A stretch of DNA of 52,177 nt from NCBI GenBank assembly GCA_022496185.1, contig WTXG01000249.1, forward strand, positions 1-52,177, written 5' to 3'. The stretch comes from Multifurca ochricompacta. Taxonomy: Eukaryota > Basidiomycota > Agaricomycetes > Russulales > Russulaceae. The position numbers and the translations under genes were made by a program. This document shows, piece after piece, positions 30,401 through 38,200 of the stretch; position 1 is the stretch's first letter, and the number at the start of each line of letters is the position of its first letter. Under the pieces are notes generated by a model. It saw nothing but the letters and a program-made list of their open reading frames with translations. It searched no databases and was not told the DNA's origin.

Positions 30401-32431
30401 CTCTCCCAACCCATCCAGCGCCTTCGCGGGCACCTGGATGAGGCTCTCCTACATCCCCGACGCCATCGTCGCACCACGACCCCTCCCTCTGCGCCTCGTC
30501 GCCCCTCCCCTCTGCACGCCCTAGCCGCCCGCGTCCCTCCATTGGAGGGTTCGGCAGACGTCCTCGCATTTGCCCCGTGGGAGTTACCAGCCTGGGGTGA
30601 GCGCCTGCACTTTGTGGGTACTTGCCCCCCCAACGTACGTCTTGATGAAGTGACTGCACTCTTGGCTCTTCCGCGCGCTGATGTTGCCTTGATTCATGTC
30701 TCCACGTCCCACTCCCGAGCCAAACGCGTCGATAACAAACTGGTTGGCTCCGCTGCAGCGGTCCTCATGGACTCTGGTGGTGAAACCACCAACCATTGGA
30801 CCCGCAGCACTGGCGGAGTCAAGTCTGAAATCAACCTCTTCGCGCTCCGACGCGTCCTCCAATGGCTCGCTGCCTACTATGAGGGACGGCCCATGGCACC
30901 TCGCCTCGTCTTGACGGCCCCTTCGGGTTCTGTACTGGCTGGCCTCCGCACGCGGGACCCCAGACGCTTTACCGGTGACTTTGTCTTATTCCACAAGGCA
31001 CTCACTAAGATCCTTGCAGATCACCCCTACCTCGACATCACTTTTATGTGGTGCCCACCCTCCCCTCGATACCGCACGTCGTCTCTGGCCCCCAAAGCCG
31101 CTGACCGTGCTTGTCAACTTTTCCGGCCGGGCGACATTGATGATCCCCCTTCACCCCTGCAGTGGCGCACCTTGTCTCGCCTTCGCGCCTACGACAACTG
31201 GCGCAACGAGTGGCTGCGATCACGCTCCCTTGACGCTGAGTCCCAGGCTGCTCATAAAGCCTACTCGATCTCAATCCAGGGTCCTCCCACTGGCGGCAAC
31301 CACCCCCTTTGGGCAGCGGCTACCGCCAAACGCAAAGACAACCCGTTCACCCGCCACACGGTCTCCACCGCCTTCCAGCTGGCCACTGGTCATGCCTTCA
31401 TTGCGGAGTACCACGAACGGTTTTTCTCGTCCCGTCCTGAGGCTGATCGCCTCTGTCACTGCGACGGTGTTACCCCTGCGACCTTTGCTCACGTCGCCCT
31501 TGATTGTCCATTACATGCCCAAGTTCGGACAGAATGCGACATGGATCCTGGCTCACTCTTCGATGAGCTATCCTGGGTGCAGATCTTCAATCATCGCACC
31601 CGGGTCACCCAGCTCTTGGAGTTCATCCAAGCGTCTCAGGCTTTCTTCAAGCCCATCAACGCCCGCTGGCCTCGCGAACCCCCTTGACGGGTCTCATAGG
31701 GTTTTTGGACATAGTAAGGTTTTTCCTTTCTTTGAACGGTCTCTTTCTTGGACGGCCATTCCACGTACTATTTCCCTTAGGTTTTTCTCTTTGAGTTTTC
31801 TGCCTTGCATGTCCCAGTAGACACGGCATCTCCATGTACACCCCACAGTAGTTACATTGTACCCTGATGTAGCCGCGCGATTGGGCTGAGTCCCGCAAGC
31901 GCGTCAATAAACTCGAGTTCAAAAAAAAAAAAAAAAAAAAGACCGCGACGCATATCACGGTCGTGGTCGTGAGGAGAAAGAGAAGATGATTTAATAATAA
32001 TAATTGAGAACATCAACTCGCATCATGGGCACATCTCTTCCACTCCACTGTCATGACCAATTGATCCGTTGCACGCACCAGCCTCACAGCACGATCGCGA
32101 GCAATGGTACGATGATCCAACGTGTTGCATGCAAAAAAAGGTAATTCAAGTAGTGGTGACTAACCTTGGCTTTTGCCTTTTTGTATGCAACAGCCCAGGC
32201 TGGGGCTATGTTGGGGACGAGAGCAGAATTTTCAACGGATGGAGGATTCTTAGGTGAAGTCAAAGGGTAGACACCTGGGATGGGAGGCTCAGAAGATGGG
32301 GACGGGGAGGGCACGAAGGGGTATGACGTAATGGGAATGCCAGACGGCAGCGGCTGAGTTAGGACACCAGTCGCAGACGCACTAAGGGTACGCCCTGCGC
32401 CCAATAGAACAAAAAGGATGGATGGCCGCAT
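21463..32431 (-). CDS. GH3 beta-glucosidase, secreted, nine exons, LINE in intron 1
   Basis: Complement exons: 32431-32165, 24144-23957, 23895-23662, 23606-22908, 22843-22816, 22742-22564, 22490-22170, 22088-21815, 21705-21463; 2433 nt, 810 residues, in frame throughout. A signal-peptide-like start ([13 protein letters not shown]) and a Pro/Ser-rich segment precede the GH3 N-domain: [20 protein letters not shown] joins [15 protein letters not shown] across intron 1. Then [91 protein letters not shown] and a C-terminal fibronectin-III-like domain ([13 protein letters not shown]). The family hydrolyses beta-glucosides, usually cellobiose, outside the cell. Residue 303, in [10 protein letters not shown], is Glu (GAG, 23387-23389) where the nucleophile Asp is expected. 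The LINE makes intron 1 about 8.0 kb long. Confidence 0.9.
21768..21795. repeat. GGT microsatellite in a GH3 intron
   Basis: An uninterrupted (GGT)n run of about nine units within intron 21706-21814 of the GH3 gene, CCA on the coding strand. It lies between donor and acceptor and does not affect the reading frame. Confidence 0.85.
22816..22843 (-). other. 28-nt microexon of the GH3 gene
   Basis: Exon 5, flanked by AG (minus strand catag) and GT (gtgcgc). Without it, exons 4 and 6 join out of frame. With it the frame is kept and the expected family segment appears ([17 protein letters not shown]). The flanking introns are 64 and 73 nt. Confidence 0.8.
24371..25897 (+). CDS. LINE ORF1, helical protein of unknown fold
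   Basis: A 508-residue protein. I do not recognise a named domain. The N-terminus is Pro-rich ([10 protein letters not shown]). Residues about 240-365 are rich in Gln, Glu, Ala and Leu ([33 protein letters not shown]) and are probably a long coiled coil. A basic Ser/Arg-rich stretch (KKKARRES, about 370-400) and an acidic Pro-rich tail follow. LINE ORF1 proteins usually trimerise through a coiled coil and bind the element RNA, so that role is plausible here. It overlaps the next ORF by ATGA (25894-25897), a typical stop-restart arrangement. Confidence 0.75.
   Translation: MSGGNAANPIEVGSSPLADSSIVVVGAQVVTPSPPPPYVPPLRTGGEHLVLGASNPLHFPPELPSDEAVIAYLRPMLYDPVDTPDQAIRLDSAAHERCVEYLNEARRRDLHTVAENSMGYSLYYLAAALCMEETSDMGITTAMLEQSNSITTALIDAGIQRSGEIAYNTGLEPVSWGRLLHNILGAVIRGLLRSPSAISLLDHHEGGEFTDVVSLPCGAEVPQTPLAHLQVMVAQLHQILNGRQLNAQAHIDSLSAQVDESLRASLHAEWLAQVATPEFLDELRLTLRQQLETEVAAEVYATRDQTRARVQSELEAQMYVEVSQEISAYRLQYSAERHAKAHAEIDLLAISPLADIDRTLRSKAQVSKKKARRESPTTPTRSLSRAAPYPSRLVSRASSRSEDVVPETQPAAPMAVSPPVISQPLEEFFHPTSASGFDAAYHGTAMSIHAFEEEMPGPEEGPRAESSSLSYLTEVPADPVAPPPPPTDPLDRIAATLALVLERIDHLE
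25894..27732 (+). CDS. LINE ORF1b, Gag-like protein with zinc knuckles
   Basis: A 612-residue protein. A Pro/Ala-rich N-terminus leads to a central region with [21 protein letters not shown] cysteine-rich block follows (about residues 299-385) with knuckle-like motifs [22 protein letters not shown] and [16 protein letters not shown]. The last fits a CCHC zinc knuckle well. The C-terminus is low complexity until [15 protein letters not shown]. It likely binds element RNA. It starts at the ATG inside the stop of the previous ORF and overlaps ORF2 by 8 bp (ATGTCTGA at 27725-27732). Splitting of Gag-like functions over two ORFs is unusual for a LINE. Confidence 0.75.
   Translation: MRGPRCSSCGPRTTVRCPSRPSSACCLSPHSCPSPGPAVPAGPVGATPADNFRIVGPSTMAQQLRAVSFAQAATKAQGRTMQGAPNPRAPPKAASTSLTRAPAQEHTTEVSVILPPLPAGVLLRGLPPPPQLLLGARQALLKQAPSAPHLLSGRWSVGAGRSEGNFIYTFAGAHPLQSLLPYEPALIKQFPGGHLVPTRGWEWFQLRDVYVSAGDGVIFDPATLQTELRHNGQFTHSLFPSPPCWQQEPTNIRSARAMVIFALHGLSQVEVAWLLRTPCYMFGRLARLVHAGPAPTLVQCGRCHKLGHRTQQLKRANGRRVCTQPLDKLLCYKCGGAHPFAEHNVRCTGPHQVAGQCDCVFKCLLCGQTGHHARSAKCPKRGPFAAPPLADTPANWTGPSVAPAPMLGATPGNSQLAAPSDDFTPVSRRARKRAAQPAPAAPPPAKPLVARPDVRMTTTKKTARPPVQEAPSTSSISEFTATPASAAGTSTESAPEPTPRQCTERVIASVSSARHTRGGMAAYLFDGEVLTARGMQHLRLLLDSSRRHEAAVELYFFDRLIGGNGSGASVSRRMAQDAPDLTSLVERVTDLHGLIPAGPSPAPSLDPFAFHV
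27725..31687 (+). CDS. LINE ORF2: AP endonuclease, reverse transcriptase, RNase H-like domain
   Basis: A 1320-residue polyprotein. Residues about 3-245: APE-type endonuclease ([37 protein letters not shown]). Residues about 480-760: RT with [50 protein letters not shown] and the catalytic [10 protein letters not shown]. Residues about 985-1130: RNase H-like fold ([37 protein letters not shown]). Its first Asp motif reads HVSTSHS where DGS is usual, and the third reads TAPSGS, so catalysis is doubtful. Residues about 1242-1265: a terminal Cys/His motif [19 protein letters not shown]. The protein nicks DNA and copies the element at the target. The start overlaps the previous ORF, suggesting reinitiation. 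Confidence 0.92.
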   Translation: MSECSILSLNIQHSNVNLHAVLNSNKQDHILLVQEPWFGRIGVSRSDTLPDGQDTLGAPAHPGWDFFYPSMPALSHAKTLIYVRKFSPSQPNVPFPAQFTTRHDLCAHPCVLVGDLRLGSQTLRIISFYNDVRDPSVLRALTTLDLDDTPTVLAGDFNLHHPDWAPPGSNTPTSPSASAFLDWTADQGLDLVSTPGTITRRAVNHAGSVLDLVWASLPLRLSGSLSPCTIDWAASLGSDHAGLRFSWQHSLMELAPAPPIKLYVTKLDDDGLKAWRDHLELSLPSIPVFQSTDDIDSFATQLLDIITLTADAHLAVTVMPRAKRAKWWNPACSQRVVELRRSRRDPAAKASATAALRKEIRQAKHAWTNNAIATQDVWDVAAWRHGRKVSIVPAIRRPSGPLLWDRLAIEDVFVAQFFGSESTPVPCSFEDDPPQFPVRDWNPFTADEIADHLRKTSSKSAPGFSKINWQILKWGWPVLDAHVTALFNASVHLGHVPAIWKRALTVVLPKPARPDYSLAKAHRPISLLETMGKLLDKALAKQLTSDIDRYTTLPSTQFGARSNSCCLDSALSLVHDITRVQASGMVCGMVLFDVSGFFDHVHPLRCAAVLSTLGYPPQVACWVTSFLTGRSACLSFNGQVGPPHMTTIGTPQGSPISPVLATLYAAPLLHLASTWQGCRLSMYVDDGLLFAWAPTWDEVTASLRHHYSVAMEWLRRAGMSADPAKTEALFFSCACMRNLPPRKISLPCDNGTEFIVKAGAQVRYLGFFFTPSLSWHPHVDIMCRRARASIRALQLLGNSKRGLSTKNWRLVLNAVCLPVLTYGSQLWVHTRQAPALIKRLQLVSNAVVHKITGSFHTAPRGPLHELVRVLPMKHFVEKLADTTALRYASLPPLSQPIQRLRGHLDEALLHPRRHRRTTTPPSAPRRPSPLHALAARVPPLEGSADVLAFAPWELPAWGERLHFVGTCPPNVRLDEVTALLALPRADVALIHVSTSHSRAKRVDNKLVGSAAAVLMDSGGETTNHWTRSTGGVKSEINLFALRRVLQWLAAYYEGRPMAPRLVLTAPSGSVLAGLRTRDPRRFTGDFVLFHKALTKILADHPYLDITFMWCPPSPRYRTSSLAPKAADRACQLFRPGDIDDPPSPLQWRTLSRLRAYDNWRNEWLRSRSLDAESQAAHKAYSISIQGPPTGGNHPLWAAATAKRKDNPFTRHTVSTAFQLATGHAFIAEYHERFFSSRPEADRLCHCDGVTPATFAHVALDCPLHAQVRTECDMDPGSLFDELSWVQIFNHRTRVTQLLEFIQASQAFFKPINARWPREPP
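31955..32164 (-). other. 5' remainder of GH3 intron 1
   Basis: Minus-strand intron sequence from the donor GTTAGT (32164-32159) to the LINE target site. Without the LINE and one duplicate the intron would be about 290 nt. Confidence 0.75.
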
Positions 32432-33839
32432 GAATGCGGAGTGAGTGAACAAGCAGAAGCCGAAGGGGAAGGCCCGGGAGGGAGGGGGAAAGGGTATTGG
32501 ACCACCAGACCACAAGTTGGGGTAAAAAAGTATCTGCTTAAGCGTCGCTTTAAGAGCGTTGAGAAGGGCGTCCTCACACTAGAGCATCGTCGGGCAATTA
32601 TACTAATTTAAAGTCAATGAAAAAGAATGTTATGAAAGCGAGGAACGGCGAAGCATCTTCCTTCTACTTCTACAAGAACATCCTCCTTCCCCCCCCCCCC
32701 CGACCCAATCTCTCGCGAGTATGTTGGTCTTGTTTGGTTTCAGGATGGCATTCAAACCGCATATCCATTTCTAGAATCATTTACCATGTCAATCTCCCAT
32801 TCCTCTATCAAACGCACTCAACATCACATGTGCTTCCTTTTATTCATCCCGTAAGATGCCCCTCTCTCGAACCAACGGCAAAACAGCATCACGAGCGAGA
32901 TTTTGAGGCAAACTACCTCGTATGGTGTGATTCCTCGCGTGAGTGGGTCAGTCATGGCGCTCGGGCGCCATCGGGCCGCGGCTAATGCAATTTGGGAGGG
33001 CACACTCATATTTTCTCTTTTTCCCGTCAACCTCAAATAAAATGATGAGGACCGTTGAACTCGAATGAGAGGATGAGATGGTAAGAAAGAAGAGAGAGAA
33101 AGCGCAAGCGCGAATGCAGGCATTATACCACGTGGTGGAGGACCAACCAAAGCACGATAGATACTGGAGATGCCGGCCCGGACCAACAACTCGAACTTCT
33201 AAAACAGAATCTCCCTCCTGGGTGACGTTATGTAGACTACTGCTGTGTAGTTTATTTTCTTGACAAAGGGCAAATGCCGGAATGACGTGAAGCCCTATAA
33301 AACTAATTAAGGTATTACCTTAAGATGGATATGCTGAGGTGAGTCTACTGATTTGCGCGGGTGCTGTATCTCATGCACACACGAGTACGGTTAGGAAGCG
33401 CATCTGAAAGTCCCTGGCTAGCTGTTGATAATAGTCCCCACGTACAACCACGCAAACACTCCCTCCTCAAACCCACGAAAGGAAGCGATGATGCCTCAGC
33501 ACATGAATACCGCTGTGACCTCTATCTCTGCACCCGAACAACTAAGCAGGGGCAGGCGTCGACGTGGCCGGACTCAAACTTAAATGACATGGTTATCATG
33601 CCCGGGTTTCCTGTTCGTTTTGGCGTATTGTTGCATCGGTCATTTACCCGTCTAAGTGCCGTAGTCATCGGACTTAGAAGTGAATTATTTCCCATGGTTC
33701 GAGGCTTCTTACACGTTTTTCGAATGGCGCAACTGAACTTCGGGGATAGCCATATTAACGTCCTCCGAAGTCCTTCACAGGTGATTTCATTCTCTTTCAC
33801 AAGTCGCTAACCACCTTCCTTTCTTCCTTCCCAGAGACC
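32432..33839. other. GH3 upstream region and unassigned sequence
   Basis: Promoter side of the GH3 gene, then about 1 kb without a gene I can name. A C-run of 12 lies at 32690-32701. An open frame at 33361-33810 (149 codons) shows no recognisable motif and its frame is not supported by a homologue I know, so I leave it uncalled. Confidence 0.3.
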
Positions 33840-34776
33840 TCCGCTCACCTTCATGTAGGCACCTGCCAAGATGACTCACCGCGCCGCGCTCTCTGCTCTG
33901 AAGGAAGCCCACCAGATCCGTCTCCACATCCCTTCCACCTCCCTCGACTCTCGGCCCTCCCTTGCGGCCTGAGCGCGCCTCGCTGCCTTTGCCTCCTGGA
34001 GTGCCGGCTGGGTAGCCGCGCGTGCACGCGCCACCCCCACCCCCGACCTCCCCGACCTGCGCGACAATCGTGCTTACTCCCTCTCCCTCAGCCACCCCCC
34101 TGATAGTCGCAACCACCCCCTCTGGCGCGCCGCCACCACCCCGCCCGGCTCTTTCTCTCGCCACACCACCTCCACGGCCTTCCAACTTGCCACTGGCCAT
34201 GGCTTTATTGCTGAGTACGCTGAATAGTTTCGCCCCACTCTGCCCCACTCCGCCTCCCTCTGTGCCTGCGACAACACCACTCGGGCCACCTTTGCCCACC
34301 TCGTTCTTTCCTGCCCTCTCTACGCGACTGCCCGTGTGGAAGTGGGCATTGACACACTCCCTGGCCATCTCACTTGGCCTGATATCTTTGGCAATGTCTC
34401 TTTTGCCACCACCCTCCTCCTCTTCCTGCAACGGACCCGGGCTGCCTTCAGGCCCATCTCTGAGCAGAGACCTCACGAGCCAGGATGAGGTGACTGGGGA
34501 GCCAGGCCTATGGTAAGTGGTCTGGCTCTTTGCTTCCCCTTGTCGCTCTTTACCACCACCGTCTGTGACAGGCCGGCCATCACGGGCTGGCCTGCCCCCT
34601 GCCCTGCCTTGGGCTTTACTTTACTTTTTTCCCTTCGGGTTTTGCTTGGGTAGTGTAATCCCTATCTGCCACCTTCCCGTTCATCCCCACAGTAGCTACT
34701 CTGTACCTGATAGTAGCCGCGCGATTTCGGATGCATCCTTGCAAGCGCGTAATAAAGTCGAATTCAAAAAAAATAA
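33840..34776 (+). mobile_element. 5'-truncated LINE copy 3
   Basis: It carries the end of an ORF2 homologue (from about 33871): [62 protein letters not shown]. It is broken by a TGA near 33972 and a TAG near 34226. The 3' UTR ends with the family signature (agccgcgcgatttcgg, then aagcgcgtaataaa) and an A tail at about 34768. The exact 5' border is uncertain and no target duplication was found. Confidence 0.82.
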
Positions 34777-35295
34777 ATTAATGTCCTCTGGGGACTGGAC
34801 GCTAGAGAACAGTTGTTGTCAAATTCACTATGTACTAGTCCAGCAAGTTGGAAGTAGGCCACCTTTCTGTAGCCAATGTGTGTCTTTCCGTGAGTGTGAC
34901 CTTTCATGTGGATTGTTAAAAGCAAAATGTGTGAATTGAAGCGTGCAATCCTACGATGACACGACAGTCAATCGTATTGTGCTCTCCCCTAGCAGCTCGC
35001 ATATAACTCCATCATTCTGTTGACACAACCTCCACTCTATGGTACAAGTTATTGGGAACTTATGAACGAAGATTGGCTACAACCCTAGTGAGACACTCCA
35101 GTACACAAAAAGGTGTCAAAGCAAATGTATGATAAAAACCTAGTCTAGTCGTGATTTTTGTCGTGCTTGGTTGAAACTAAGGAGAAGATGGATCACAAAT
35201 AACACACAAATCATATGCCCTATCTCATCCAAACATTAACCCAGTCGATATCTTGAATCAACACCATCTTATCTTGACCTGTGTTGGATCGTACC
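34777..35295. other. Intergenic, nothing recognised
   Basis: Between the LINE fragment and the stop codon of the NACHT-ankyrin gene. It holds the 3' flank of that gene; no coding frame or repeat end is supported. Confidence 0.4.
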
Positions 35296-38200
35296 CTACG
35301 CAGATAGTAATTCCACGATCTCCAGCTGGGACTTGTCTTGCGCCACTTGAGATGGACTCCTCCCCTCATTGTCTCGTACATGCGCGTCAGCACCATGCTC
35401 CAGCAATAACCGAATGACTTGGAGATGTCCATTTTCTGATGCTTGATGCAATGGCGTCTGGCCTTTGCTGTTTTGAGGATTCACATCTACTTTGTGTTCA
35501 AGAAGCGCTCGAATGACGTCCACGTATCCATTGTATGCTGCCCGGTGCAGGGAAGTGCACTGCATATCGTCTTTGGCATCCGCATCCGCACCAAGGTCCA
35601 GTAAACGCTGCACAACGTCCAGTCTGTGTTCTACTGAAGCTCGAATCAGCGATGTTTGCCCCCATCTGCCCGGGATATTTATATCTGCCCCATGCTCAAT
35701 AAGACACCACAAAATTTCAGTCTTATTCCTAAAAACTGCCATAGGCAACAAAGCCCCATATTCTCCTCCTTTGGCATTTATATGCTGTGGATCCCTTTTG
35801 ACCAGGTATTCAACCAAGCCACGGAATCCGGTTTGAACAGCATAAAATAACGGGACAGCTCCAGGCTCCAGCGGGATATTTTCGTAAGGAGTACCCCCCC
35901 AACTCTCTCCTGATGTTATGCGGAGGCATGCCAGAAGATGTGGTTTTTCTCCGTCGAGGAAGAAATCGATCTCATCCTTTATCTGTGAAAGTACAGTCTT
36001 GAACCCCGCATGCTTGACCCAGTGTCTAATAGCATAATCAGCCAAAGGAGTCTCCTTCATGCTCTCTTCATCGACCTGGTCATCTAACCGAAGTAGGACA
36101 CCAAGACAAGCTTGAACGAGAATCACATGTGCAGGCTCCAGGGGAATATAATAACGTCTCACATCTCCCTTTGACGCCGCCAGCCGATCCGACGTTAGGA
36201 ACTCCTTCACAGAGAAGTGTGAGAACTGAATAACTCGAGAACCATTGTCGTCGTCAATAACGGCGATCAAACTAGAGCATGCAGAGAGTACTGCCTCTTC
36301 TTGATCTTCCCAACGCCAGTCCGCGTTGACCTTCGCGATACCTCCTGCGGTGAAGTCAATCGCAAGCACTTCTGCAAGTTCCTCGACACGAAGTGGTCGA
36401 ATTGCGACAGTGAGGCATTGCAACAGACGATGTGCGTGATCCCGATTCGCCTTGTTGATTTCTCGAAGCACCCGCTCATATGTCTCGTCCAGACTTTCTG
36501 GCAATTCCTCCAGAATACGCCGAACACTCGGCGGGAGACAATGACGTAGTGTTTCGAGTTGGCAGAAAACCCATCGGAACCTGTGTGAATCGATGAGAGT
36601 TTGCATCGAGTTATGAGCACGCCCTTCTTACATTCCATCGGCTTTTTCCGAGAGCGCCTCGATGACCACCTTCTTATCTTCATCCCGCCATCTCCGCATC
36701 TTCTTGTCCGAATAAACAACAGATCTCACGTAGTCGATAATGTCCTTCGTTTGTCCACTTTCGTCGTGGAGCGACATGCGGTGAGATGCGAGAGGTTCAA
36801 GAGAGTGTCGGATATCGATTTCTGGACGACTTGTGACACATAGACGTATATTTGAAAAGTCCGATTGGATCAATGTTTCCAAAATATCTATGGCCTTTTC
36901 GCGTGGTGATGGCATGCCAGATGTGTTAGGACACTCGTCGAGTGCATCCACAATCAGATAGATTGGAGCCTGCCCCGGAATCATGAGCATATCTTTGAGG
37001 CATTCAGCAAGCGCGTCGTCGGCCGGCTGATTTGACCCTTGATGGTGTATTGAGTACAATGCAGCGAGGGCGTCACAGCAATTGTCCGATTGGTTGCAAA
37101 GCTGAATGAGAAGCGAAGATAACAAAGCACGAGGGTCCTGCTTGCTGGAGTCCTTGAAATCAAAATAAAAGTATGCCATAAGGGCGGACCCAGTGCTTGA
37201 AATCCCCTTGATATTCTGGATGATTGCGGAACTGATGGTAGTCAATATACTCTTGATAGGCGGAACTGCTTTAATGCGACTTACCTGAGGATACTCTTTC
37301 CCGATCCCGCTGCGAACGGGAAGACCATTAGTATTAATTAATTTGTTGTGTGTGAAGAAAATATACGTTTTCCATGAACCCACAGGAGTGAGCCTGACGC
37401 TTTCCAATCTATAAACGTCTCGCCTTGGGTAAACCACTGGGCGGTCCCCTTATGATGAGCGCTGCATGTGGTATTGTAATTGATGGACGGATCTGGTGGG
37501 GAGAGCCAGTTACGAAGCTTCTCTCGAAGTTGACGTCCTACGAAAGTGTGAAAAATCAGTTGAATCGATGTGTCTGCATTATGAAATTACGAACGGTTGT
37601 GATCACCCACATTATTGGCAATTTGCTGAACTGCTACTCTTGTTTCCTTTCCATCTGGACACATTAAGTGCTTCAGGCAAGCGGTCGTGACCTGGTAGAT
37701 AGGGCCTGCTCACCATCGATGACCTGGTTAACTTTGTCGTTGATGCTCTTCGCGGTATCGTCAACGCTCCTTATCTTGTCGTCAACGCCTTGCACCCTGC
37801 CGTCGACAATCTGCACTTTGTCATCGACGTCTTGCACCCTGTCATTAACGCCTTGCACCTTGTCGTCGACGTCTTCCACCCTATCATTAACGCCTTGCAC
37901 CTTGTCATCGACATCTTGCACCCTGTTATTAACACCTTGTACCCTCCAGTCGATAACCTCCGCCCTCTCGTCGACAACCTGCACCTTGTCATCAATTCCT
38001 TGCACTCTGTTGTCGACGACCTCCACTCTATCATCGACGTCGTGCACCGTGTTCTCGACCCGCCTCACTCTGTCCTCGACGTCATCCACTTTTCCGTCAA
38101 CACTGTGGGTAACTTTCAAAACTTGGACAGTTGCCATCCGAGCTTCCTCTTGTGTCAACTTGTCTAGTCTATGTAGCGCATCTTCAAGATCCGTCCTTCC

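Larger units (their letters stand above)
24226..31940 (+). mobile_element. Full-length non-LTR retrotransposon (LINE), 7.7 kb, three ORFs
   Basis: A 7715-bp plus-strand element: a 145-bp 5' UTR, three overlapping ORFs (24371-25897, 25894-27732, 27725-31687), a 250-bp 3' UTR and a 20-nt A tail at 31921-31940. The domain order of an APE-type endonuclease, RT and RNase H-like domain resembles the Tad1-type elements of fungi. All three ORFs are open over their full length, so this copy may be competent. The 3' end (agccgcgcgatt, then aagcgcgtcaataaa) is shared by four other insertions in the window. It sits antisense inside intron 1 of the GH3 gene. Confidence 0.93.
24212..31954. repeat. 14-bp target duplication of the full-length LINE
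   Basis: GACCGCGATGCATA at 24212-24225 and GACCGCGACGCATA at 31941-31954, one mismatch. These set the element borders at 24226 and 31940. Confidence 0.88.

Noticed and set aside
33361..33810. 149-codon open frame as a gene
   Set aside because: No recognisable domain, no splice context and no support on either strand.
37716..38095. CRISPR-like or satellite array
   Set aside because: Units are 21 bp without spacers, keep the reading frame and encode heptads of a spliced gene.
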